From: Pirellula sp.
GTDB taxonomy: Bacteria; Planctomycetota; Planctomycetia; Pirellulales; PNKZ01
Assembly: GCA_013822735.1 (NCBI GenBank)
Contig: PNKZ01000012.1
Span: 62,001-126,000, forward strand
DNA: 64,000 nucleotides
Reading direction: 5' to 3'
Shown here: positions 7,795 through 17,429 of the stretch, piece by piece
Layout: every line of letters starts with the position of its first letter
How positions within the stretch are numbered: position 1 is the stretch's first letter
Notes under the pieces: generated by a model
Databases searched by the model: none
What the model was told of the DNA's origin: nothing
Seen by the model: the letters and a program-made list of their open reading frames with translations, nothing else
Translations under genes and position numbers: made by a program

Positions 7795-10707
7795 TTACTG
7801 CAAGCGAAGTGTTCGTTTCAAGGCGGCGTGTTCGGGGTCGAGCTTTTCCAACATCGTGCGGGCTCGCTTGGCGACCTCGTCTCGCTTCGCCCCTTCGGCG
7901 GCCGCGAGTAGACCGGCCCAAGCTTCGGCATCGTCGGCGTCTAGTGTAACCGAGGCTTCGTACTCCGCCACGGCCGCCGCGAAGTCCTTCAGTCCCAGAT
8001 TCGCCTCGGCGGCAAAACGGTGCGCCGTCGCGTCCTGAATGTCGCAGTGCAAAGCCTCTACCGACCAGCGGCGGGCCGCCTTGAAATCTTCGGCGTCCAG
8101 CGCCATGCGGGCCAATTTCTTGCGGATCACGCCGTCGTCGGCGTCGGCCCATGCGAGTTGCTCCAGGGCCGTCGACAGCTTCGCGTCGTCGCCGCTGACG
8201 AGATACGCCTTCGCCAACGCCTTTTTCCATTTCGCTTCGAAGGGGAATTTCTCGACGCCGACGGCGAACAGCAATTCGGCCTCATCGTAATCTTTCGCTT
8301 GAAACTTCAGCGTCGATAGGAGCCAGAGCGCCGCGGCGTCGGGCTTCGTCTTATCGAGCGCACTTTCAAGCACGCGCGCCGCCTCATCGTCCTCGCCGAC
8401 TATCATGCGCACCTTGGCCAGCGCATAAGCCGCCGGCTGGTTCTTCGCGTCTTCATCGAGCACCGCTTGGGCCAATTTTCGTGCTTCCGGATATTCTTCG
8501 CGGTCGGCATAGGCCGCGGCCAAACGGCCGGAGGTCGCCAAATCGTCAGGCTTCGCGCGATGGGCCTTTACAAGATCGGAGAACTTAGTTTCGTCGGCGG
8601 GCGTGCCGGCCGACAACCCCTTCGCGATAGAACTCACATATTCCAAATATCCCTTTTCAAAGTCGGCCTGATCGACGTCGAACGAACGCTTGAGCGCCCC
8701 GCGCGTGTCGAGGTTGTCGCGATAGGCGGCCAGCATTTTGGCCAGAGCATCGTCGCCGTAGGTCTTTCGCATGTATTGGGCGTAAAGCTGTGCCTGACAG
8801 TAGGCCATTTGCCAATCGAGGCTGCTCTTCGGCCGAACGAAGCCGATGTTGATGTTGTCGAGGTTGAGCAACTCTCCCTTCGGCACGCGCTCCACCAAGA
8901 GCTTGTTCCAAACTTCCGACCGAGGGTACCCTTCGCTTTCGACCGCGAGCGCCTCGGTGTACCAGTGTGGAATGTTGAACCGACTCTGCTGCAGATTGAG
9001 CACGTGCACGAACTCATGCTTCAAGACGCGGGCCCAATTAAACTTCTCCGGCATGTCGTTGGGAGATGCCAGCGCGACCATTTTTCCCGCGCACGCCCCG
9101 ACTGTGCCGACGAACGGCAGCCCGACCATGCGGGCGCTAAACCAACCGTGGCCGCCGGTATTGCGCGAGCGATTGAAGATTTCAAACAGTGATTTACCTT
9201 CCGGCTCGAAACCGTATAGCTTGCACAATTCGGGGAACACTTCGTCTTCCAAGTAGCGCGCCGCGTACTTGGCGAGCATTTCGTCCTTGCCGCGATCGAA
9301 CTTGATGACGAAGTGCTCCGTCTCGATCACGGCGTACTCCGACAGCACGTCGAGCACCTTCCGCATGTTGCTCACGCGCACGTTGAACGGGTCGATATCA
9401 AACGATTCATCGAGGTACTTCCGCGCGGCGATTTCGTCACCGAGCCGCATGTACATCAGGCCGAGCTCGCCGCGGGCCGTGGTCAGCTGCGGCAGTCGCT
9501 CAATCGACCGCTTGTAATAGTCGGCCGCCGCCGGGAACCGGCGCAACGAATCGAACGCGCCCGCCAGCGCGGCATAGAACTCGCCGGCATGCGGATTTCG
9601 GGCTTCGACGTCGGCGACGATCTTCTTGAACCGTTCCGACTTTTCGGCCGCGTCGCTCCAGCCGTCGATCACGGCGTAGGCAGCCGCCAGCCGTCCCAAG
9701 GTTTCTTCGGAGCGAGGATTCAGCTTTAGTGCCGCTTCCAACACGCGCGCCGCTTCCGCCGCTTCGTAGTTGGCCAAGTGCACGTCGGCCGAGGCCCAAT
9801 GCGCGGCCAAGAGGTTCGGATTGATGTCTAAGGCACGCTCGATGGAGCGTTTGGCGACGTCCATGTCGAAGTTGATAATCGCCAACTTCGCGAGCGCCGC
9901 GTAAACTTCGGCGGCCCGAGGGTTGAGCACGAGCGCCGCCTTGAATTCCTTCTGCGCCTCGGGCTCGTTGTACTTTTCCAGAAAGAGCATGCCGGCTTCA
10001 TAGCGGGCCGGCCAGTAATCTGCCTCAAGTTCCAAGGTGCTCGGGTAGAGATCATTGACGAGAAAAGTGAATTGTTCGCTCAAGCGACTCCAGCGGGCAT
10101 ACTGCGCCGCGCCGAGGCCGATGCAGCGTAAATCGTCGGGATCGGTGAACTCGTCGGTGTCGTTATAGTCGTCGACGAAATACTTGTAGCCGGCCTCGGC
10201 GTCGTCAAGCCGGCCGGCCGTGCGATGGAGTTCGGCGTCGATCCAGCGGGCCTGCCGATTCTTCTCATCGGCGGTAAGCGATTGCTTCACGCGATTCGCC
10301 GCTTCGTCGTAGTCGCCGGCGTCGAATGCCAAGCGGGCAAGCTCGGCATGCAACTTCGCAACGCCCGGCGAGTCTTCTTTATTTGCCTTGGCTAGGCCGG
10401 CTGCTAGCGTTTGCTGAGCCTCGTCGAGCTTTCCTTCAGCCGCCAAGCAACGAGCCAGCCCGAGCGGGGCAGCGAGCGGATCTTTGGCGAGCGCCGCTTC
10501 GTACTTCTCTTGGGCTTCGGCGTAATTACCGCCGAGGTAGAGCTTGTGGGCTTCGGAAAGCTCGGCGGACGGGGCCTTCGTCGCGGCCGGTGTATCATCC
10601 TTTTTCTCAGGATCCGCCGCGACGCCCGGTGCGAGCGAGCAGGAGAGCGTGAGCGAGAAACAAAACGCGGCAAGCAGGCAAGCGAAGCGAAGCTTTCGTC
10701 GTCGCAC
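7795..10707 (-). CDS. Secreted TPR protein with an internal HExxH (peptidase MA-like) metallopeptidase domain
   Basis: 970 residues. The N-terminus is a signal peptide (LRFACLLAAFCFSLTLSCSLAPGVA), and a lipoprotein reading at Cys 23 is possible. Residues 50-450 are tetratricopeptide repeats (YLGGNYAEAQEKYEAAL, YKRSIERLP and similar). Residues 460-680 hold a gluzincin-like domain: HEFVH at 564-568 and the downstream Glu in WYTEALA at about 585. This is the peptidase MA/M1-like pattern. A second TPR block fills 690-970. The protein likely acts in the periplasm or on the outside of the cell, with TPRs holding protein partners. The substrate is unknown. It is first in a probable operon with the MazG-like and large exported protein genes. 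Confidence 0.8.
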   Translation of the reverse strand: MRRRKLRFACLLAAFCFSLTLSCSLAPGVAADPEKKDDTPAATKAPSAELSEAHKLYLGGNYAEAQEKYEAALAKDPLAAPLGLARCLAAEGKLDEAQQTLAAGLAKANKEDSPGVAKLHAELARLAFDAGDYDEAANRVKQSLTADEKNRQARWIDAELHRTAGRLDDAEAGYKYFVDDYNDTDEFTDPDDLRCIGLGAAQYARWSRLSEQFTFLVNDLYPSTLELEADYWPARYEAGMLFLEKYNEPEAQKEFKAALVLNPRAAEVYAALAKLAIINFDMDVAKRSIERALDINPNLLAAHWASADVHLANYEAAEAARVLEAALKLNPRSEETLGRLAAAYAVIDGWSDAAEKSERFKKIVADVEARNPHAGEFYAALAGAFDSLRRFPAAADYYKRSIERLPQLTTARGELGLMYMRLGDEIAARKYLDESFDIDPFNVRVSNMRKVLDVLSEYAVIETEHFVIKFDRGKDEMLAKYAARYLEDEVFPELCKLYGFEPEGKSLFEIFNRSRNTGGHGWFSARMVGLPFVGTVGACAGKMVALASPNDMPEKFNWARVLKHEFVHVLNLQQSRFNIPHWYTEALAVESEGYPRSEVWNKLLVERVPKGELLNLDNINIGFVRPKSSLDWQMAYCQAQLYAQYMRKTYGDDALAKMLAAYRDNLDTRGALKRSFDVDQADFEKGYLEYVSSIAKGLSAGTPADETKFSDLVKAHRAKPDDLATSGRLAAAYADREEYPEARKLAQAVLDEDAKNQPAAYALAKVRMIVGEDDEAARVLESALDKTKPDAAALWLLSTLKFQAKDYDEAELLFAVGVEKFPFEAKWKKALAKAYLVSGDDAKLSTALEQLAWADADDGVIRKKLARMALDAEDFKAARRWSVEALHCDIQDATAHRFAAEANLGLKDFAAAVAEYEASVTLDADDAEAWAGLLAAAEGAKRDEVAKRARTMLEKLDPEHAALKRTLRLQ

Positions 10708-10785
10708 GGCACGCTCCTTCGGTCTTCAGTGGCAAACCCGATCTCGGCGGCGTCTTATCACACGGCATCTTACCCGGCGGCTGCG

Positions 10786-11622
10786 TTATTTGCCCGCGAG
10801 AATCCAGCGAACGACCTCGGCGAGGCCGTCTTCATCGTGATGCGGGGCAATGCGGTCGGCGGCTTGCTTCAATTCGTCGACGGCATTCCCCATCGCCACG
10901 CCCAGGCCGGAACCTACGAGCATCGGCAGGTCGTTGACGTCGTCGCCGACGGCACAGATCTCTTCGTCGGCGATGCCCCAGAGGTCGGCCACATAGCGGA
11001 CGCCGCTCCATTTCGTGGCCCCGGCCGGCGCGATCTCGCACATGAACCCGTCGTAGCGCGGACTCCGAATAACGTGCGTATACAACCGCCCGGGCAGCGC
11101 CGCTTGCAGGGCGTCGTCAAGCGCGAGCATCTCGGAACGCGAGCCCATCGCAAAGCCGGCAAACACGTCTTCGGGCGGGTTCGCGTAGAGATCGGGCGTC
11201 ACGCGGCCGCAACCTTCGTTGAGCGCGTGGTACTGGCCGAGCTCGGGACAGATACCGTCGAAACTATGGAAGTAGTAATCGAACCCTTGATCGTACGTAT
11301 CGCCGTAGAGCACGGCATCATGACCGCGTTTGGTCGTCACTTCCAACGTCTTGAGTAAATCGGCGCGCGAGAGAGCCGCGACGTGCAACGTGCGATGGCT
11401 CAACGGGCACTTGATCAACGCGCCCGACGCACTGATGATCGGCGCATCGATCCCGAGCGGCTCGACCAACGGCAGCGCCCGACTATAGCGGCGCCCGGTC
11501 GCCAACACGATGCGAATTCCCTCCGCGGCGGCCTCTTGCAAAGCGTCGCGCACGCCCGGCGTCAGCTCGTCGCGGCTGTTGACGAGCGTGCCATCGATGT
11601 CGAGTGCGAGGAGGCGATACAT
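10786..11622 (-). CDS. Cof-type HAD-IIB family phosphatase
   Basis: 278 residues. The first motif LDIDGT gives the nucleophile and acid Asp (D8, D10). Motif II is VLATGRR, followed by a Cof cap domain, and motif IV is AVGDDVNDLPML with a GVAMGNAVDELK tail. All are diagnostic for Cof/YidA-like sugar-phosphate or nucleotide phosphatases of the cytosol. The substrate cannot be specified. The start ATG at 11622 lies immediately beside the CTAGC-type repeat at 11627-11657. There is no operon partner: the TPR gene downstream is 78 bases away on the same strand. Confidence 0.88.
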   Translation of the reverse strand: MYRLLALDIDGTLVNSRDELTPGVRDALQEAAAEGIRIVLATGRRYSRALPLVEPLGIDAPIISASGALIKCPLSHRTLHVAALSRADLLKTLEVTTKRGHDAVLYGDTYDQGFDYYFHSFDGICPELGQYHALNEGCGRVTPDLYANPPEDVFAGFAMGSRSEMLALDDALQAALPGRLYTHVIRSPRYDGFMCEIAPAGATKWSGVRYVADLWGIADEEICAVGDDVNDLPMLVGSGLGVAMGNAVDELKQAADRIAPHHDEDGLAEVVRWILAGK

Positions 11623-11626
11623 AGGA

Positions 11627-11657
11627 AGTTGCTAGCAGCTGATAGCTAGTTGCTGGT
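11627..11657. repeat. CTAGC/AGTTGC-word intergenic repeat, copy 1
   Basis: This is a chain of TAGC and TTGC words beside the HAD gene start. Its reverse complement shares CAGC..CTAGCAACT with copies at 11692-11723 and 17430-17453. Copies 1 and 2 form an inverted pair flanking the HAD/radical SAM junction. Confidence 0.65.
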
Positions 11658-11691
11658 TCGGAGGGAAACTCATCGAGATTGCATCGTCTGT

Positions 11692-11723
11692 TCTAGCTAC
11701 TAGCAACCAGCTACTAGCTACTC
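11692..11723. repeat. CTAGC/AGTTGC-word intergenic repeat, copy 2
   Basis: CTAGCTACTAGCAACC followed by AGCTACTAGCTACT, just outside the 3' end of the radical SAM gene. It is inverted relative to copy 1 and could pair with it over much of its length. Confidence 0.65.
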
Positions 11724-11728
11724 CGTCG

Positions 11729-13591
11729 TCAGACGGCCGCGGCCATCTCTTCCAATTGCACGACCGCGCGCTGCTGTTCCTTCTCCAGGAATGTGCGCCC
11801 TTTCTTCACGTTGATATGGTCCCACGGCAGGCGGTCCATCAATTCGTACGGGCGGTGCACGAAATCGTCCGGCGGCAAGTTCAGATCGCGCATCACCTCC
11901 CACCACAGCTTGGCATCGAAGTATTCGAACCAACTATTCAGCCGCGAGCCGCGACGCCACGCGAGTTCGATGACGTCGGCCGTGCGGCGATCGCCTCGGC
12001 TCAGCAACCCTTCGAGCATGCTCGTTTCGATGTCGTGACATTTGATCTTCACCGCCTTCACCGCACAGCGATGCCGCATATAGCGATGGGCCCAGGCAAA
12101 GTACTCGCGGGTCTGCATGCCGTTCCACTGGTACGGCGTGTGGGCCTTGGGAACGAAGTTCGAGACGCTCGCCGTCACTGGAATGTTGCGCCCTTTCACC
12201 TCCTTGCCGATCCGCGAAATCGTCTCGGCCATGTCGACAATGCCGTCGAGATCGACCTTCCGCTCGCCCGGCAGGCCGATGAGGAAATAGAGCTTCACGT
12301 GCGTGTAGCCGTTGGCCAAGGCCACGCGCACGCCGTCGTACAGGTCACTATTCTTAATCTTCTTGCGGATCTGCTCGCGCATGTCGTCACGAGCCACCTC
12401 AGGTGCCAGCGTTAGGCCGCGGTTGTCCCCTTCGATCAAAGCCGTAAGTGCTTTAAGTTGTTCGTTCACACGCAGGCTCGGCAACGCCAAGCGCACGTTG
12501 TGCGGCGAGAACGTGGCGTGCATCCGGTTCACGAGTTCTTCGAAATACGGGTAGTCGCTGCTCGAAAGTGAAAGGAGCGACACTTCGTCGAGGCCCGTAT
12601 TGCGATACATCTCCCAGGCGCTCTCGACGATCTTGTCGACCGAGCGAATTCGGAGCGGCCGCTTGATCACGGTGCTCTGGCAAAAACGACACTGCCACGG
12701 GCAGCCGCGCATGATCTCCACGGCGATGCGGTCGTGCACGCACTCGGCCGAGGGCAAGATCGGCGCCAGCGGCAACACGGCCGATTCCAAGTCGCCGATC
12801 ACCGACGGCTCGATCGACGAACGCGCCTCGGAGCGCAAGGCCCGCAAGCCGCGGAAGCGTCCGTCGTCGGCATACTCAGGCTCGTAGAAGCAGGGGACGT
12901 AAGCAAAGGGAAGCGTGTCGGCGAGCCGAGCCAACGCTTCGATGCGTTGCCTACGGCCGGCTTCTCCCTCGGCAGGGATCGCGCCTTGCAATACTTCCCG
13001 GCGTACTTCTAGCCAACGATCGCAGACGATCGGTAAGGAGGGCTCGCCGTCGCCGGTGATAAATACATCAATAAACGGCGCGACGGGCTCAGGGTTCTGC
13101 GCGCAAGGTCCGCCGGCAATCACCAGCGGATCGGCCAGCGTCCGCCCTTCGCTTCGTAACGGTATGCCCGACAGGTCGAGCATCGTCAGAATGTCGGCGT
13201 AGCTGATTTCGTACTGGAGCGAGAAGCCGAGCACATCGAACTCGCCCAGCGGCGTAAAGGTCTCCAGCGAGTAGAGGGGCAGGCCTTGGCCGCGGAGCGT
13301 TTGCTCCATGTCTTTCATCGGGGCATAGGCCCGTTCGCAGGCCCAGTCGGCCCGTTGATTCATCTGCGTGTAGAGCACCTGCAGGCCTTGGTTGCTCATC
13401 CCGATGGTGTAGAGGTCGGGAAACGCCAAGCAGAGTCGCCCGGCTACCGTTCGGGGGTCCTTACGAACGCTATTGAGTTCGCCGCCGACGTAGGCAATCG
13501 GGTTCTGTACCCGGGGAAAGACGGAGCGGTCGAGCTGATCTTTTAAGGCGTGATTTATAGGACCTTGGGCCCCTGGAATTTGGTCAACCAT
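11729..13591 (-). CDS. B12-binding-like radical SAM protein (TIGR03960-type)
   Basis: 620 residues. The N-terminal part (about 50-190, FPDLYTIGMSNQGLQVLY, FDVLGFSLQYEISY) matches the B12-binding-like Rossmann domain. The radical SAM cluster motif CPWQCRFC puts the iron-sulfur Cys at 297, 301 and 304. LTLAPEV, LYFLIGLPGE and the terminal AWRRGSRLNSWFEYFD block are typical of the TIGR03960 family that precedes the TIGR03936 partner, or is fused to it, in many bacteria. No TIGR03936 domain is present here. The family is linked to tRNA/RNA modification only tentatively; the function is unproven. It is divergently arranged from the PCMT gene at 13774. Confidence 0.88.
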   Translation of the reverse strand: MVDQIPGAQGPINHALKDQLDRSVFPRVQNPIAYVGGELNSVRKDPRTVAGRLCLAFPDLYTIGMSNQGLQVLYTQMNQRADWACERAYAPMKDMEQTLRGQGLPLYSLETFTPLGEFDVLGFSLQYEISYADILTMLDLSGIPLRSEGRTLADPLVIAGGPCAQNPEPVAPFIDVFITGDGEPSLPIVCDRWLEVRREVLQGAIPAEGEAGRRQRIEALARLADTLPFAYVPCFYEPEYADDGRFRGLRALRSEARSSIEPSVIGDLESAVLPLAPILPSAECVHDRIAVEIMRGCPWQCRFCQSTVIKRPLRIRSVDKIVESAWEMYRNTGLDEVSLLSLSSSDYPYFEELVNRMHATFSPHNVRLALPSLRVNEQLKALTALIEGDNRGLTLAPEVARDDMREQIRKKIKNSDLYDGVRVALANGYTHVKLYFLIGLPGERKVDLDGIVDMAETISRIGKEVKGRNIPVTASVSNFVPKAHTPYQWNGMQTREYFAWAHRYMRHRCAVKAVKIKCHDIETSMLEGLLSRGDRRTADVIELAWRRGSRLNSWFEYFDAKLWWEVMRDLNLPPDDFVHRPYELMDRLPWDHINVKKGRTFLEKEQQRAVVQLEEMAAAV

Positions 13592-13773
13592 TAACCACCT
13601 TATGCCTTACGGCCGGCCGCAACTCGCTTAACACCAGGGCATTATCGCAAATCACTCCGGGTTGCAGTAGGGGATTTGCCGATAAAGCGTGTAGTATGAC
13701 GTAAAGTTCGATCGTGTCGTCATCGCCTTTTGCCGCGCAGCAACGCGTGGCGCAATAACCACTCGAACAAGCT

Positions 13774-15045
13774 ATGCGATCACTTTCTGTCGGCCGCAAC
13801 AGCGCGACATTACTTCATCCGGCATCGTTACTTTGGGCGCTCGTCGCATCGGCGACGGTCGCCTGGCCCGCAACGGCGCAAACGAGCACCGCGGAGTTCA
13901 CCGCCCAGCGCGAAAAGATGACGCGCGACGAAGTACAAGGAGCCGGCGTCAAGAACGAGCGCGTGCTCGATTCGATCCGCAAAACGCTCCGGCACGAGTT
14001 CGTCAACTTCCGCGATCGTCCGTATGCCTACTACGACATGGCGCTGCCGATCGGGCAAGGGCAAACAATCTCGCCGCCGTTCATCGTCGCGTACATGACC
14101 GAGCAACTCGATCCGCAACCTAACGACAAGGTGCTTGAGATCGGTACCGGCAGCGGCTATCAGGCGGCCGTGCTGAGTCCGCTCGTCAAAGAAGTGTACA
14201 CGATTGAAATCGTCGATCCGCTCGGCCGGCAAGCGGCGCGCGTGTTGCAAAAGTTGCGGTACACGAACGTCTTCACCAAAATCGGCGACGGCTATCAAGG
14301 CTGGCCCGAGAAGGCGCCTTTCGACAAGATCATCGTCACCTGCTCGCCGGAGAAAGTTCCGGCACCGCTCGTGGCACAGTTGAAGGAAGGGGGTAGGCTG
14401 ATCGTGCCGCTCGGCGAGCGCTATCAGCAGATGTTCTATCTCTTCAAGAAAGAAAACGGCCAACTCGTGAGCGAAGCCCTCCGGCCGACGCTCTTCGTAC
14501 CGATGACCGGCAAGGCCGAGACGTTGCGGGAAACGAAGCCGGACGCCGCCAAGCCGAAACTCATCAACGGCAGCTTCGAGCAGACGTATATCGAGAACGA
14601 AAAGGAAGTGCCTTCGAACTGGCACTACGTGCGTCAGGCTCAGATTGTCGCAGACGAAACGGAAGCGCCCGACGGCAAGCAGTTCCTCGTCTTCTCGAAT
14701 AGCACGCCGGGACGCGGCAGCCAAGCTCTGCAGGGCTTTGCAGTCGACGGCAAGGTTTGCAAAGCGATCGAAGTGATGTTTGAAGTGCGCGGCAAAGACA
14801 TTCGCCCGGGCGCCACGCGCGATCAGATGCCGCTCGTAGCCATTACGTTCTACGATGAGCGGCAAGACGTGGTCGGCGATCGCGCGATCGGTCCCTGGCG
14901 CGGCACGTTCAAATGGCAGCGTGAGCATGCCGAGATCGAAGTTCCGCTCCGTGCGAAGACGGCGATCATCCGCATCGGCCTACTCGGCGGCCAAGGTGAG
15001 ATCGCTTTCGACTCGCTGGACATCAACGCCGTCGAGAAATTTTAG
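13774..15045 (+). CDS. Exported protein-L-isoaspartate O-methyltransferase with C-terminal extension
   Basis: 423 residues against about 210 for normal Pcm. The N-terminus has a hydrophobic signal segment ending near ATAQT (about residues 17-37). Residues 43-250 are a complete PCMT domain: QGQTISPPFIVAYM, the SAM-binding VLEIGTGSGYQA (120-131), the IEIVDPL strand and a GGRLIVPLGER segment. From about 265 an additional domain begins LINGSFEQ.. and ends LLGGQGEIAFDSLDIN, the look of a carbohydrate-binding/jelly-roll module. PCMT normally repairs isoaspartate in cytosolic proteins with SAM. Exporting it implies either periplasmic repair with an unexplained SAM source or another use. It ends 25 bases before trpA, on the opposite strand. 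Confidence 0.85.
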   Translation: MRSLSVGRNSATLLHPASLLWALVASATVAWPATAQTSTAEFTAQREKMTRDEVQGAGVKNERVLDSIRKTLRHEFVNFRDRPYAYYDMALPIGQGQTISPPFIVAYMTEQLDPQPNDKVLEIGTGSGYQAAVLSPLVKEVYTIEIVDPLGRQAARVLQKLRYTNVFTKIGDGYQGWPEKAPFDKIIVTCSPEKVPAPLVAQLKEGGRLIVPLGERYQQMFYLFKKENGQLVSEALRPTLFVPMTGKAETLRETKPDAAKPKLINGSFEQTYIENEKEVPSNWHYVRQAQIVADETEAPDGKQFLVFSNSTPGRGSQALQGFAVDGKVCKAIEVMFEVRGKDIRPGATRDQMPLVAITFYDERQDVVGDRAIGPWRGTFKWQREHAEIEVPLRAKTAIIRIGLLGGQGEIAFDSLDINAVEKF

Positions 15046-15070
15046 AGACGGCCATCGGCACGGCGGTCGC

Positions 15071-15886
15071 TTAGTTCAGCGCCGCTAAAAGTGATGCGAC
15101 GTACGCGCCGACGTCGTTCAACACTTTGGCTCGCGGCTCAGTCGCGGCGGCTGCCACGCGTCGCACCAGGGCCGAGCCGACGATCAGGCCGTCGGCGGCC
15201 GGAGCGAGGAGTTTCACATGCTCCGGCGTGCTGATACCGAAGCCGATGCAGATCGGCAGTTCCGTCTGCGAACGCATCCAGTTGACGTTTTCGATCAAGT
15301 CCGGCGGCAGCTGCGTCCGCTCGCCGGTGATGCCCGTGATCGAAACATAGTACAGAAACCCGGTCGAACGCTCGGCGATCCGCTTTGCTCGATCGCGCGG
15401 CGTCGTCGGCGTCACGAGTTGAATGAGACTAAAGTCTTCCTTCCGGCAAAGCGCAGAAAACTCAGCCGACTCTTCCACCAGCAAGTCGGGCACAATTGCT
15501 CCGGCAATGCCGCACCGCTTCGCGTCGGCCACGTACTTCGCTAACCCGTGGCGATGAATAATGGCGTAACTCACCATGGTGACGACCGGCACGGCATTGC
15601 CGTTGAGTGCGAGCTTCGGGGCCACGGTCGCGGCCGTTTCCAGAATCTGCCCGAGCTTTACCTTCTTCTCCAGCGCTCGCGTATAGGAAGCCTGAATTAC
15701 TGGGCCGTCGGCGATTGGGTCGCTGTACGGAATGCCCAGTTCGCACAGGTGCGCGCCGCGGGCGGCGAGCTCTTTCAGCACGGCCGCGGTGAATTCCAAA
15801 TCGGGATCGCCCGCCGTGACGAACGGCATCAACGCCTTGCGGCCTTCGGAGCGGAGACGGCGGAAAAGATCGTCGACTGCGGACAT
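15071..15886 (-). CDS. trpA: Tryptophan synthase alpha chain
   Basis: 271 residues. Catalytic Glu49 in CELGIPYSDP and Asp60 in PIADGPVIQ fall at exactly the classical positions. The phosphate-binding GFGIS and GSALV segments are near the C-terminus. TrpA cleaves indole-3-glycerol phosphate and channels indole to TrpB for the last step of tryptophan synthesis. It lies downstream of trpB on the same strand with a 93-base gap, which contains a TTCAGGG heptad repeat abutting the trpA start codon. Confidence 0.95.
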   Translation of the reverse strand: MSAVDDLFRRLRSEGRKALMPFVTAGDPDLEFTAAVLKELAARGAHLCELGIPYSDPIADGPVIQASYTRALEKKVKLGQILETAATVAPKLALNGNAVPVVTMVSYAIIHRHGLAKYVADAKRCGIAGAIVPDLLVEESAEFSALCRKEDFSLIQLVTPTTPRDRAKRIAERSTGFLYYVSITGITGERTQLPPDLIENVNWMRSQTELPICIGFGISTPEHVKLLAPAADGLIVGSALVRRVAAAATEPRAKVLNDVGAYVASLLAALN

Positions 15887-15923
15887 GGGTTCGGTTCAGG
15901 GTTCAGGGTTCAGGGTTCAGGGT
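15887..15923. repeat. TTCAGGG heptad tandem repeat abutting the trpA start
   Basis: Four exact tandem copies of TTCAGGG occupy 15895-15922, preceded by a partial GGGTTCG unit that touches the trpA ATG. In the mRNA sense it reads CCCTGAA repeats, placing C-tracts where a ribosome binding site would be expected. Confidence 0.8.
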
Positions 15924-15979
15924 GCGAAATTCATTGAGTTCCCGTGCTTGTCACCGGGAGTATACGACGACGACCGATT

Positions 15980-17203
15980 CTATTCCAAACTCATTCCCTT
16001 AAGTCGTGCCACTTCAAAGGCGTCTTTGTCGCCGCGGCCGGAAAGGCAGACGACGACAATCTCGTCCTTCGATCGCTTCCGCGCCTCTTCCATCCCCTTG
16101 GCGATAGCGTGCGAGCTTTCCAAGGCCGGCAAGATCCCTTCGGTCCGGGCCATGGCGTCGAACGCTTCGAGCGCCTCGGCATCTTCGCAATAGGTGTAAC
16201 GCACGCGGCCGGCGTCTTTCCAATAGCTGTGTTCGGGACCAACGCCCGGATAATCGAGTCCGGCCGAGACGCTATGCACGTCCGAAGTCTGGCCGTCGTC
16301 ATCTTGCATTACGTAGCTGAAGCTCCCATGCAACACGCCTGGAGTGCCGTGCGACAGGGGTGCGGCATGATCCCCCGGCTTCGCGCTCCGTCCGCCGGCC
16401 TCGACGCCGACAAGCTCCACGCCCCGATGCTCGACGAACGGATAGAACATGCCCGCCGCATTACTGCCGCCGCCGACACACGCCACGACGCAATCCGGCA
16501 GCCGCCCGAACTGGGCCTGCGATTGTTCGATCGTTTCGCGCCCGATGACCGACTGGAAGTCGCGTACGATGCGCGGAAACGGATGGGGGCCGACGACCGA
16601 TCCGATGATGTAGTGAGTCGACTCGACCGACGACATCCAATCGCGCATCGCTTCGTTGATGGCGTCGCGCAGCGTTCGCGAGCCGGTGGTGACCGGCCTG
16701 ACTTCGGCACCGAGCATCCGCATATTGAAGACATTGAGCTTCTGCCGGCGAATGTCTTCTTCACCCATGTAAACGATGCATTCGAGCCCGAACCGCGCGC
16801 AGGCGTTGGCCGTGGCGACGCCGTGCTGGCCGGCGCCGGTCTCGGCGATCACCCGCTTTTTTCCCATTCGCAAAGTGAGCAGCGTCTGACCGAGCGTGTT
16901 GTTGATCTTGTGAGCGCCGGTGTGATTCAGGTCTTCGCGCTTCACGTAAAGTTTCGCGCCGCCGCACTTCGCGGTGAGCCGCTCCAAGAAGTAGAGCGGG
17001 TTCGGGCGGCCGACATAGTTCTTCAGCAGGTAATCCAGTTCGGCGCGGAACTTCGGATCGGCCTGGGCCGCCGCGTATTCGCGCGTCAGCTGATCGAGGG
17101 CCTTAGTCAAAGTTTCGGGCACATAGCGACCGCCGAACAAGCCGAATCGCCCGGCCTCATCGGGTACCTGAGCGACGGCGGGGGAAACTTCAGAAGAGGC
17201 CAT
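15980..17203 (-). CDS. trpB: Tryptophan synthase beta chain
   Basis: 407 residues from ATG 17203 (MASSEVSP). The longer open frame up to 17398 is leader, because TrpB proteins begin shortly before [18 protein letters not shown]-binding Lys99 lies in HTGAHKINN; the [23 protein letters not shown] and [12 protein letters not shown] phosphate loop and the [14 protein letters not shown] segment are all canonical. It condenses indole with serine to give tryptophan, in complex with TrpA. It is divergent from mutM; no other trp genes are in the window and no Trp-rich leader peptide was found upstream. Confidence 0.96.
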   Translation of the reverse strand: MASSEVSPAVAQVPDEAGRFGLFGGRYVPETLTKALDQLTREYAAAQADPKFRAELDYLLKNYVGRPNPLYFLERLTAKCGGAKLYVKREDLNHTGAHKINNTLGQTLLTLRMGKKRVIAETGAGQHGVATANACARFGLECIVYMGEEDIRRQKLNVFNMRMLGAEVRPVTTGSRTLRDAINEAMRDWMSSVESTHYIIGSVVGPHPFPRIVRDFQSVIGRETIEQSQAQFGRLPDCVVACVGGGSNAAGMFYPFVEHRGVELVGVEAGGRSAKPGDHAAPLSHGTPGVLHGSFSYVMQDDDGQTSDVHSVSAGLDYPGVGPEHSYWKDAGRVRYTYCEDAEALEAFDAMARTEGILPALESSHAIAKGMEEARKRSKDEIVVVCLSGRGDKDAFEVARLKGMSLE

Positions 17204-17429
17204 GATCGAACCTACCCAGCGTGCGATGCGAACCGAAACTGCCGGCTTCCGGCAACTAGACGATCTGCCGGAACCTGCGAAAATCCAATTGTCGAATGCG
17301 GTCTGCCGTTGGTCAAGCGGGGCGGATTGTACGCAGCGCCGATTACGTCGTTCCCGCTCCTGAATGAGCAGGCTAAGCCGGTCAGTGACATCGACCACGA
17401 CTCTTCTATTTTTCTATTCTTCTCTCCCA

